From assembly GCA_965220265.1 (NCBI GenBank), contig CBDCPM010000004.1, positions 62,001 through 126,000 on the forward strand: a stretch of 64,000 bases of DNA. Direction: 5' to 3'. A model generated the notes under the pieces. That model made no database searches and was not told the DNA's origin. It saw only the letters and a program-made list of their open reading frames with translations. The translations under genes and the position numbers were made by a program. The DNA is from Bin87 sp965220265 (lineage in GTDB: Bacteria > Chloroflexota > Dehalococcoidia > Lucifugimonadales > UBA3495). Shown here one piece after another: positions 26,662 to 34,227 of this stretch (positions within the stretch are counted from its first letter, which is position 1; each line of letters begins with the position of its first letter).

Positions 26662-27632
26662 GTGCCTATCCTAATAATCCGGCGGCTCTGAGGGCGATGA
26701 GGGCGCAGGCGAAGTGAAGAAAGGCGATGTAGTTGTCGGGGGACTTGTCCCAACGAACCAGAATGCGCCGGAAACGGTTCAGCCAACTATGGGTGCGTTC
26801 CACCACCCAACGCCGGGCTTTGAAACCGGCCTCCCGCTTGATGGCTTGAGCCTCTTCGCCTCGACTGCGGATGTGGGCCGTGAAGCCGAACTCGTCCAGG
26901 GTGCGGCGCACCTCTGCGAAGTCGTAGCCCTTGTCCAGGCACATCCCCTGGGGATGCTCTGGGCTGGGCGCCGGTCGGGATACCGCCACGCTGTCCACCG
27001 TGGCCCACACCAGCTTCATGTCGTGGCGGTTGGCCCCGTCCACCGCCAAGCCCACTGGAATGCCCGACGCTTCAGTCAACAGGCTGCGCTTGACGCCTCG
27101 CTTACCTCGGTCGGTGGGGTTGGCGCCAGTTTTTTCCCCCACCCAGGGGCGACTTGGTCATGGCCCCGTCCATACTCAGCCAACTCCAGTCCAGACCCTG
27201 CAGTTCGTCGTAGCGCTCCAGTCCCACCCGCCACAACTCCAGGAACACCCCAGCGGCAACCCACTCCTGAAAGCGCAGGTGCGCAGTGGACCCGGAACAG
27301 ATCCCCGTGGCGTCCAAGGCCTTCCACTGGCAACCGGTGCGCAACACGTAGAAGATGCCGTTGGCGCAGGTGCGGTCGGGAACCCGGGGACGGCCGCCCC
27401 CAAACCGATGGGTGTTCACACGCTTGGGGATCAGGGGCTCCAGCACTGCCCAGAGTCCGTCGGAAATCTGGAAACCGCCGGTGGTGGGATTGGTCTTGTT
27501 GGCTGGGCCAGCCCGCTTGGGACGTGGCGGCTTGGGGTCTTTCGCTTTGCTCATGGCCCCAGTCTAAACGTAACCCCACCTGGGCTTCCCAGAACGGGAG
27601 CGCGAGTTTTCACGAGTTATTAGGATAGGCAC
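26662..27632 (-). mobile_element. IS5-family element nested in the IS630 5' end
   Basis: The element is 971 bp. Its left end GTGCCTATCCTAATAA is inverted as TTATTAGGATAGGCAC at its right end. TTA at 26659-26661 and 27633-27635 is the target duplication, which fits the IS427-like part of IS5. It inserted 47-50 bp inside the left end of the IS630, upstream of that transposase's start. Confidence 0.9.
26666..27554 (-). CDS. IS5-family transposase in two overlapping frames
   Basis: The first frame (27102-27554) starts MSKAKDPKPPRPKR and ends soon after the first catalytic aspartate (LSMDGAMTKSPLGG). The second (26666 to about 27142) carries the second aspartate (LAVDGANRHDMK) and the glutamate (VVERTHSWLNRFRRILVRW). 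The switch falls in a G5A6 run at 27130-27140. Joining the frames needs a +1 shift or removal of one base. This is either programmed frameshifting at the homopolymer, known in this IS group (usually as -1), or a one-base lesion. Confidence 0.8.
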
Positions 27633-28225
27633 TTAGGCATGATCTTTGTGTGAGGAAGTGCCCAGCCATGGCTGCCATCAAGTATAAAGTAGAGTTGACC
27701 GAGGCCGAACGCTCCCGTCTCAATGAGGTGTCCCAGCGAGGCAAGGCGTCAGTGCGCACCGTGAAGCGGGCGCTGTCGCTGCTCAAGGCTGACCAGGGGC
27801 TTCGGGACCGTGAGATAGCCGATGTGCTGTTGGTCAACGCGGCCACGGTCGCCAGAGCGCGGAAGCGGTACGTGGAGGAAGGACTTGAGGCCGCCATCAA
27901 TGACCGACCGCGGCCGGGCCAGGAGCGCAAGCTGGACGGCAAGCAGGAAGCGCACTTGATCGCCATTGCGTGCAGCGCCGCGCCCGAAGGGCACACGCAC
28001 TGGACACTCCAGTTGTTGGCCGACCAGGTAGGTGGTGGAGTTGGAGTTTGCCGATAGCATCTCCCTGGAGACGGTGCGCCAGATGCTCAAAAAAACGCAC
28101 TCAAGCCGTGGCAGAAGCAGGAGTGGTGTATCCCCAAGGTGAGCGGGGAGTTCGTGGCGCGGATGGAGGACGTGCTGGACCTGTACCAACAGGCGTACCA
28201 TCCGGAGCGTCCGGTAGGGTGTTTC

Positions 28226-28276
28226 GACGAGACCTCCCGGCAGACGAGACCTCCCGGCAGACGAGACCTCCCGGCA
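28226..28276. repeat. 17-bp triplication inside the IS630 transposase
   Basis: GACGAGACCTCCCGGCA occurs three times head to tail. One copy encodes the catalytic FDETSRQ segment. The two extra copies add 34 bp and shift the frame. Confidence 0.9.
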
Positions 28277-28628
28277 ATTGACTGGGGAGGTGCGTCCGCC
28301 CCTGGAGGCTGCCCCGGGACGGGTGGCACGCTATGACACCGAGTACCAGCGCAACGGGACACGGAACCTGTTCATGATCTGTGAGCCGAGGGGTGGCTGG
28401 AGACCTGTGGAGGTGACCGAGCGCCGCACTGCCGTGGACTTCGCGCACCAGATGCGGTGGCTGGTGGAGGAAGCATACCCTGATGCCGAGGTGGTCCGGC
28501 TGGTACTGGACAACCTCAACACCCACAAGCTCGGCGCGCTCTACGCAGCATTTGAGCCCGGCGAAGCTCGACGCATCGCCCAACGCCTCGAGTTTCATTA
28601 CACTCCCACGCATGGCAGCTGGCTGAAT

Positions 28629-28651
28629 CCTGTCCTGAGCTTGCCGAAGGG
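28629..28651. repeat. 23-bp short dispersed sequence inserted in the IS630 transposase
   Basis: The insert contains CCTGTCCTGAGCTTGCCG and AAGGG. It separates AAT from ATGGCTGAG, the codons of the conserved WLNMAEIE around the catalytic glutamate. The CCTGAGCTTGCCGAAGG type is a short dispersed sequence found in many genomes. Related text occurs near 14431-14447. Confidence 0.75.
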
Positions 28652-29516
28652 ATGGCTGAGATCGAGTTGAGCGTCTTCAGCAGGGGATGTCTGAACCGCC
28701 GTATCAGCGATGAGGCGGAGCTGCGGCGAGAGGTTGCGGCGCTCGAACGCGAGCGCAACGCAGCAAAATCAGCCATAGACTGGCGGTTTACCACCCAAGA
28801 TGCTCGCCGTAAGCTCCAATATATCTATCCGACAAGATCAGATTGAAACAGTACTAGTAATGGTCGATCACTCAGTTTCGCCGATATTTGCCGATCCCGA
28901 TCCGTTACGCCTCCCATCGGATATCTTCAGGCAGGAACAATTATGCTCGGACTTGCCCGAATTCGATGTCGTCGAGTTCTGCGATGCGTTGTCCTTGGCA
29001 TGTGACTGGACCGTTGAATGTTTATCGGAGTGGACCCATCTTGATCCCGACGCGATTTTCGTTGTGGATTGGCCGCACGCCGGATCGCAAATCAATTACC
29101 TGTACGGGTTGCGTAGCCGGGGTAGCAAAACGGTCAGTGAGGCAACCGTTCAAGAGGCAGTTGCTATATACCAAACGCGCAAAAGCTTCAGCACGGAAAA
29201 CGCGCAGAAACTTGCGGTCCCGCTAAAGCGATGGATCAAGTCCAAAAGCGATCAGTCATTCGTGGACTCTATCATCGACCTCGGTATAGCGCTTGAGTCG
29301 TTGTATTTTGAAGACATGGGTGACAGGTCCGAGCTGACTTACCGACTCAGGCTAAGGGCAGCGTGGGTTTTGTGCGAATCCGTAGAAGATCGCAAATCCC
29401 TGATGGACGAGATCAACGCGATTTATAGGCTACGTTCTAGGGCTGTACATGACGGCGCGGTGCCGCGAAGCGAACAGACCACAAAGACGACAGAGACGGC
29501 GGAACGCATTGCCCGC

Positions 29517-29630
29517 GTAACTGTTCAGACTTGATGGGATCCGAAGCGATTTTTACCTGTTCCGTGAGGTCACTCCAGCACAAATTGTCCGTCGCAGAAC
29601 GCCTGAGTCCCCTCAATCGTGAACAGTTAC
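29517..29630. mobile_element. 114-bp MITE with 8-bp target duplication
   Basis: The left end GTAACTGTTCAG and the inverted right end GTGAACAGTTAC share 11 perfect bases. Similarity continues inward (TTGA, GGGA). TTGCCCGC occurs on both sides, at 29509-29516 and 29631-29638. Removing the element and one duplication joins ERIAR to LSIDKAIQHI in frame at the end of the HEPN gene. It encodes nothing, and no element with these ends is present in this window. Confidence 0.85.
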
Positions 29631-29854
29631 TTGCCCGCCTGTCAATTGACAAAGCGATCCAACATATCGCCAAGCACGGGAAATTCCCGGACTGGGAACG
29701 GTTAGTATTGGGCGACGACACGGAGCGCTGAAACCCGCGGCATCTTTGGGAGATTTGCTCGGTCAATTGAATGTTGACCGGCGGATACTCTAGGTAGAGT
29801 TTCACTCAGCGATCATGAAGGACTCGCTGCGGCCATGTCGCGCTTCAATGCTAT

Positions 29855-29878
29855 AGGATACCGTTGCAAAGGTATCCT
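29855..29878. repeat. Short perfect hairpin downstream of the HEPN gene
   Basis: AGGATACC and GGTATCCT flank the loop GTTGCAAA. There is no T-run, so terminator function is doubtful. The rest of 29732-30000 contains no gene that I can support. Confidence 0.5.
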
Positions 29879-30000
29879 GTGAGTAGGAATGGCCGCAACA
29901 CGGCGACGTTGGTCAACTCAGAATCAAACCGGTCAGGGTTCCTGGTCGGGGACGACTGCGCACGGGAAGCGGCAGCGTGACGGTCCCGCCGGGCCTGCAA

Positions 30001-30261
30001 TCAACGGGACCAGGTCTTTACTGCGATCACAGTGGCGCACAACAGGGAGGCGATGCAGAAGGTGGGCGTGGCCGCGAGGGACACCGCGTTCCAACCGGGC
30101 AGAAGAGACATGAGGGCGATCGCGAAACCGGCGGACCCGCCGACGATCAGGCCATTGATGACCGCATTTACCAGAACGTTGGAATACCACGGCCGGTCCG
30201 TCTCGATGTGCAGAACGTGGACCGTGAGTTGCGTGATGGAAACAGCGAGATTACGGTTCAT
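30001..30261 (-). CDS. Small membrane protein with two hydrophobic segments
   Basis: The 86-residue product begins MNRNLAVSITQLTVHVLHIE. It has hydrophobic segments at about residues 29-53 (VLVNAVINGLIVGGSAGFAIALMSLL) and 58-80, with a basic end KTWSR. I do not recognise the family. Its ATG overlaps the stop of the upstream flavoprotein gene (ATGA), so the two are translationally coupled. Confidence 0.6.
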   Translation of the reverse strand: MNRNLAVSITQLTVHVLHIETDRPWYSNVLVNAVINGLIVGGSAGFAIALMSLLPGWNAVSLAATPTFCIASLLCATVIAVKTWSR

Positions 30262-30674
30262 CGTTCCTGGAGCACCTCGCCGGATAGCTGGTTGATACGG
30301 TAGAGGCGGACCAGTACTGCGGCGCCGGTGCGATCGGGGTCGCGGTCGAGTTCGCCCTGGACAGTGCGAGACATGACGTTGTCTCGGATGGCTCCACTGC
30401 GGTACATGGTCGCAGTGCCGTAGAAGCGCAAGTTGATGCGCTCAGTTGGGTGGCGGTAGAAGAGGACGACCTTGGAGCCGTTTTCGATGTTGGCAGCGGA
30501 GTTGCGCCAGCCACGCTCCCAGAACGCCAGGGTCTCGCGATCGAAAACCAGAACGGAGCCACGCATACTGATCTGGGGCTCGCCATCGGGCGAGACGGTG
30601 GCGATGAACATGGGACAGCGGTCTGACAGGGCGTTGTCGATGCGGCGGCGCAGGTCATCGTCGATGTAGATCAT
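30258..30674 (-). CDS. Pyridoxamine 5'-phosphate oxidase-like flavin-binding protein
   Basis: The 138-residue product has the split-barrel PPOX fold. Recognisable segments are PMFIATVSPDGEPQISMRGSVLV and VVLFYRHPTERINLRFYGTATM. These proteins bind FMN or F420 and reduce or oxidise small molecules. ATG 30674 (MIYIDDD) is preferred because GACGGAG lies 6 bases upstream; another in-frame ATG is 15 bases earlier. It overlaps the small membrane protein gene by 4 bases. The substrate is unknown. Confidence 0.8.
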   Translation of the reverse strand: MIYIDDDLRRRIDNALSDRCPMFIATVSPDGEPQISMRGSVLVFDRETLAFWERGWRNSAANIENGSKVVLFYRHPTERINLRFYGTATMYRSGAIRDNVMSRTVQGELDRDPDRTGAAVLVRLYRINQLSGEVLQER

Positions 30675-30908
30675 TGGGTACTCCGTCATCTAGTGCGTGC
30701 AGGAACGAGCTGCGGCAGGGTCGGAACCGCGGTTGGCCCGCGACTGCCAATGAGTATTGGGGAGATCCGTGCAATGGCGCACCTCATTGCAGGCATGTGC
30801 CCAAGCTAACGCTGGGGAACGGGCACAGTCAACCTGCCGAGCAGGCGGTCGGGCCAAGGGACATCCCGGCCCGGGCGGGGAAGTTTCGACTGCAAGAGCG
30901 GGGGTAGG

Positions 30909-31859
30909 CTACCGGGCAATCGGCTGGGCGTCCAGCCACACGTCGGCAGCCTGGCGGGCGGCCTGTTTTTCAGCGTCCCGGGCGGCGCAGGCGGCGCTCA
31001 TGGCCAGAACGTCCTTGGCCCACTCGTCCACCGGCACATCGATCATGCGTCCAGCAAAGGGGGCTGCGGCCGTTCCGGCGGCGAGTGCCTGGGCGAAGAC
31101 CTCGCGAACCTGCGTGTAGTAATCGACCAGGGATTCCGTGGGCGTATACGCTTCGTTAACTGCGCCAATCCAACTGGGGTGCCCACAGATCATGCCCTTG
31201 AAACCGAGATTGCGGGAGTCGGTGGCGATTTTCGTCATCTCCTCGTCGGACAAATGGCCGGATTGAACACCCATGGGATCGGCAACAGCAATGGGTTGCA
31301 CTCCAGCGGCGGTGGCTTCGATACACAATCTGCCGCGCGCGTAGACAAACGGGTCGTGGTCGGAGGACTGGGTAATGCCGAGGGAGGCAGCGAGGGCGGC
31401 CTCGTCAATGACCGCCTGTTTCACACGGTTGGAGGCGGTGATGATTTCCCGAATGTGCCAAACGCCAGCGGCGGTCTCGATGGACGGAGTGATCTCGAGA
31501 GAGCCACTTACGACGCCATGCTTTCGTTCGAGCTCGGTAAGGATTGTGGCAGCCTCGGAGACGTGATTGGCGGACTCGACGCCGGGGAGGACTATGCCAG
31601 TCAGCCCAGGACCGGCGGCAACGTGGCTGTCGGCGTAAACGTACTCGGGGTTGACCCGCACGAATACCTGGGCTCCGGCCTTGCCGGCGATGCCGATCGA
31701 TTGTCGGAGGGTTTTGCGGACCCCCTGGATTTCGTCGGCCGGAGTGCCGTCCTGCAAGTCGATAATGATGGCATCGGCGTCGCGTTTCCAACTCCAACGA
31801 ATCATCCGCTGTTCGACAGCGGGAATAATCAGGTTGGACCGTCGAACAAGAATGGACAT
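30909..31859 (-). CDS. HpcH/HpaI aldolase/citrate lyase (CitE-like) family protein A
   Basis: The 316-residue TIM-barrel product resembles CitE-like lyases, which cleave or condense CoA esters such as malyl-CoA or citramalyl-CoA. The metal-site glutamate is in TPSIETAAGV, and the acyl loop SHDHDPF-type region is SSDHDPFVYARG. The usual DLEDAVP motif is DLQDGTP here, with Gln replacing Glu. ATG 31859 (MSILVRRS) has GGGAG 10 bases upstream. It is the third gene of a row of three CitE-like paralogues on this strand, 28 bases after gene B. Confidence 0.8.
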   Translation of the reverse strand: MSILVRRSNLIIPAVEQRMIRWSWKRDADAIIIDLQDGTPADEIQGVRKTLRQSIGIAGKAGAQVFVRVNPEYVYADSHVAAGPGLTGIVLPGVESANHVSEAATILTELERKHGVVSGSLEITPSIETAAGVWHIREIITASNRVKQAVIDEAALAASLGITQSSDHDPFVYARGRLCIEATAAGVQPIAVADPMGVQSGHLSDEEMTKIATDSRNLGFKGMICGHPSWIGAVNEAYTPTESLVDYYTQVREVFAQALAAGTAAAPFAGRMIDVPVDEWAKDVLAMSAACAARDAEKQAARQAADVWLDAQPIAR

Positions 31860-31887
31860 AGAGGGGGTCTCCCAATCACCGTGCGAA

Positions 31888-32898
31888 TTATGCGGCCTCG
31901 GCCGCGCGGACGCGGGCAATGGCCTCGGCTTTTTCCTGGTCGCGATCCTGGCAAAGGTCTTGCCATTGCAGCAGTTCCTGAGCACGGGCGGCTTCGTACC
32001 GATCGATCACACGATGGCGACCCAGATAGGAGTCGGCCCCCATAGGACGGGGAGAGCCTTCCCGGTCCGCACTAGAAACGTCGATCTGCACCCAGGTTGC
32101 GCCGGAGCGGGCAAGATTGTGGTACTCCTGCAGCACCCATTTAGCATCATCGATTTCCTCATCGGAGGACGCAAAGCCTCGGATCTGAGGTTCCACCACA
32201 TAGGGGTGCAAGCCGCCACCGATTCGGAAGCCGCATTTGCGCGACGCGTCAGCCTCGGCGAAAGCCCAGTCGGGATCGCTGACGCTGCCGGTAATGTTCG
32301 GCGTGAAGGGAGCCGCATGGGGTTCGCGACCGGCGACGCAAGCCGCAAGCTCGACTTCGCCCTTGCCGTAGACGAACTGGTCGAAACCAACGAACATCTC
32401 AACGCCGAGGTTACGAGACATGTCGTAGCCGGACGCGCCGCCGAAGTCCCGAACCCTCGGGCTAGCGGTAACGATCTCGTAGGCGTTAGCAACACCGACA
32501 GCGGTCTCGATATTGGCGCCGATCTCGACAGTGCCGGGGCGAATCCCGCGCTCGGCCTCGAGACGAGTAATGATCTCGTCCATACGAGCGATTTCGTGGC
32601 CGTACTCGGTCTTCGGGTAGTTCACCTGCACGAGGCCCGGCCAGATGACAGCATTGAGGTCTGCTTCCATCAGGTCGTGGTTGATGCGGCATACGGCGTC
32701 CGCGCCACCCTTGTTCACCACGGGAATAGATTCGCGGATCAGGTTACGGGCAACGTCCTTGAGACGCGGAGGGACTGAATCCTCCAAGTCCATGTTGATG
32801 TAATCGCACCCTCGGTGCCAAGCGTTGTTGATGAAGCGCGGGGTGACGATGGGCATCGTCAGGCCGGACCGCTTCAATCGCCGCGGTGTGCTGGCCAT
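31888..32898 (-). CDS. HpcH/HpaI aldolase/citrate lyase (CitE-like) family protein B
   Basis: The 336-residue product has the most canonical CitE marks of the three: NMDLEDSVPP, IGANIETAVGVANAYEI and GYDMSRNLGVEM, holding the Glu and Asp magnesium ligands. It has an arginine-rich C-terminal helix after residue 290. AGGAG lies 6 bases before ATG 32898. It sits 9 bases after gene C and 28 before gene A, so the three form one operon. Close CitE homologues act on CoA thioesters; the substrate is unknown. Confidence 0.85.
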   Translation of the reverse strand: MASTPRRLKRSGLTMPIVTPRFINNAWHRGCDYINMDLEDSVPPRLKDVARNLIRESIPVVNKGGADAVCRINHDLMEADLNAVIWPGLVQVNYPKTEYGHEIARMDEIITRLEAERGIRPGTVEIGANIETAVGVANAYEIVTASPRVRDFGGASGYDMSRNLGVEMFVGFDQFVYGKGEVELAACVAGREPHAAPFTPNITGSVSDPDWAFAEADASRKCGFRIGGGLHPYVVEPQIRGFASSDEEIDDAKWVLQEYHNLARSGATWVQIDVSSADREGSPRPMGADSYLGRHRVIDRYEAARAQELLQWQDLCQDRDQEKAEAIARVRAAEAA

Positions 32899-32907
32899 GG
32901 GGAACTC

Positions 32908-33849
32908 CTAAGGAATAGGAATGGGAATGCCGTCAACCGCTGCGGCCTTGAGACGGTCGCGGGTTGAACAAGCATCGACGAAAGCGACCGAGTTAGCGGC
33001 CTGGCGGACGATGTCAGGCGTGAGCACGCGGTCATCCACGGATACCACGGTGCAAGTGCCCGACGCGGTGGCCCACGCGTATGCCTCGCAAAGACCGTGC
33101 GCGGCTGCGACCTCGGATTCCGAAGGGGTAAAGCCTTCGTTCAAAGGACGGACCTGATTGTCGACGATGCAGAAGGAGCCCTTGAAACCGATGGCCCGCC
33201 CCCGTAGGGCGGCCGCGAGGGTGTTTTCAGGGGTGGCGAGCAAGCCACGATCGGGGAAGCGCCACCAAGCTCCCAAGGGGACGGCGCCGGTAGCCGAGGC
33301 CAAGGTAACCAGACGCTGCATCAGGTATTGCATCAGATGAATTTCGCCGGAGGGTTCCGGCCGCAGGTCCATGACCAGGTCGGCGCGGCCGAGCGAGAGG
33401 CCCCAAGTCCGGGAGCTCGCGTTGGCGACCTCGAAACCGTTGTGGTTGCCCAAGGCGGTCTCCAAGCACAGGACCAGATCGACGCTGCCAGGCAAAATCC
33501 CACGGCGACTTTCAAGGTCGGAGATGATTGCGTCGACCGCGGCGACCTGTTCAGGAGTATCGGCGCGGGTCACTACGATGCCATCTAGGCCCGGCCATAG
33601 CGCGGCGCTGAGGTCGGCCAGCATCAACTCGGGGTCGATCTGGACGAACACCTCCGCACCGGCGGATTTGGCGGGCACCAGGCAATCGCGCAGGGCCTCC
33701 CGAGCCGCAGGTTTGTCGGGTTCGGGCACGAACTCAGCAAGGTCGAGGACGACTACGTCGGCTCCTGCTGATGGAGTGGCCGACACGCGTTCAGATTGCG
33801 ATACCGGGGTGAGTAACCAAGAACGCCGAACTGGCGCTGGGACAGTCAT
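32908..33849 (-). CDS. CitE-like family protein C
   Basis: The 313-residue product is the most divergent of the three CitE-like paralogues. The first motif is DLAEFVPEPDK in place of DLEDAVP. It keeps LVLCLETALG for the glutamate ligand and GRADLVMDL for the aspartate. It is the first gene of the operon. ATG 33849 has only a weak ribosome binding site (GGATAACC). A perfect 12-bp palindrome lies 32-60 bases upstream. Confidence 0.8.
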   Translation of the reverse strand: MTVPAPVRRSWLLTPVSQSERVSATPSAGADVVVLDLAEFVPEPDKPAAREALRDCLVPAKSAGAEVFVQIDPELMLADLSAALWPGLDGIVVTRADTPEQVAAVDAIISDLESRRGILPGSVDLVLCLETALGNHNGFEVANASSRTWGLSLGRADLVMDLRPEPSGEIHLMQYLMQRLVTLASATGAVPLGAWWRFPDRGLLATPENTLAAALRGRAIGFKGSFCIVDNQVRPLNEGFTPSESEVAAAHGLCEAYAWATASGTCTVVSVDDRVLTPDIVRQAANSVAFVDACSTRDRLKAAAVDGIPIPIP

Positions 33850-34227
33850 GGAGGTTATCCGTACGTCATGGCGGAATGAACGGCGGCATTATGTTGTATA
33901 ATGCCGCCGACTCGAATGAAGTCTACAGGTTTGCCCGAAACGTGCGTTAAATTATATGTGAGTTCGCACGGTGTGGCAACAAGGCTGAATCGTGTTATGA
34001 AGTGTCTGGGTTGGTCAACAACATGATCAACGTTATGTAAATATCCCGACCTCCAGTGGGAGGGACAGTGCTGAACGGCTGCCAGACCTTCGCCCAAATG
34101 CGCTCCAACCATTGCGGAACAGCTAATGTCGTAAGGCGCAAGTTATGACCTTCATTCACTGAACTTGTATTGGATATTTCGTGCCTCGAAAACCGTCGAC
34201 GCGCCGGCATAGTTCGCCCGACGCCAG
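33850..34227. promoter_or_regulatory. Divergent control region between the CitE-like operon and the CHAT-STAND gene
   Basis: CGGCGGCATTAT (33881-33892) and ATAATGCCGCCG (33898-33909) are a perfect inverted repeat around GTTGT. The right arm contains TATAAT, a -10-like box, at 33897-33902. The hairpin may be an operator for the CitE-like operon or part of its leader. The rest of the stretch is AT-richer and has no open gene. Confidence 0.55.

Larger units (their letters stand above)
27668..28846 (+). pseudogene. IS630-family transposase, multiply disrupted
   Basis: ATG 27668 (MAAIKYKVELTEAERSRL) begins a helix-turn-helix domain. The catalytic triad survives in fragments: CFDET, VLDNLNTHK and MAEIELSV. 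Four lesions break the frame. They are an extra GTAG near 28028-28031, a seven-A run at 28089-28095 where eight would keep frame, a 17-bp unit present three times at 28226-28276, and a 23-bp insertion at 28629-28651. With all four corrected, the conserved text reads through to RKLQYIYPTRSD. The A-run alone could be a programmed slip site, but together these lesions make it dead. Confidence 0.85.
26612..28854 (+). mobile_element. IS630-family element inserted in the HEPN gene, carrying a nested IS
   Basis: The ends GTACCGTTGCC (26612) and the inverted GTACTGTTTCA (to 28854) are imperfect terminal repeats. The target was CTAG, with TA duplicated at 26610-26611 and 28855-28856, as is typical of IS630. 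Without the nested 971-bp element and its 3-bp duplication, the IS630 is about 1.27 kb. Its transposase is broken by several small insertions. Excision restores GKTLVMVDHSV across the junction in the HEPN frame. Confidence 0.85.
25872..29731 (+). pseudogene. HEPN-domain protein gene interrupted by several mobile elements
   Basis: Coding pieces at 25872-26063, 26219-26611, 28857-29516 and 29639-29731 join in frame when the insertions and one copy of each target duplication are removed. The result is a 445-residue protein. GTG 25872 has GAGG about 8 bases upstream. The C-terminal third is a HEPN-like helical domain (SIIDLGIALESLYFEDMGD), and RSRAVH fits the RxxxxH ribonuclease motif. The tail GKFPDWERLVLGDD resembles Apea-type HEPN proteins. 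Such proteins act in antiphage or conflict systems; for this one the role is inference. The frame of each piece is clean, so inactivation is probably recent. Confidence 0.82.

Noticed and set aside
28800..28859. Start of an independent gene at 28800
   Set aside because: The first 19 codons lie inside the IS630 end. The real frame enters from the HEPN gene upstream of the insertion.
29531..29731. Separate 66-residue gene
   Set aside because: Its N-terminal half is MITE sequence; the rest is the end of the HEPN gene.
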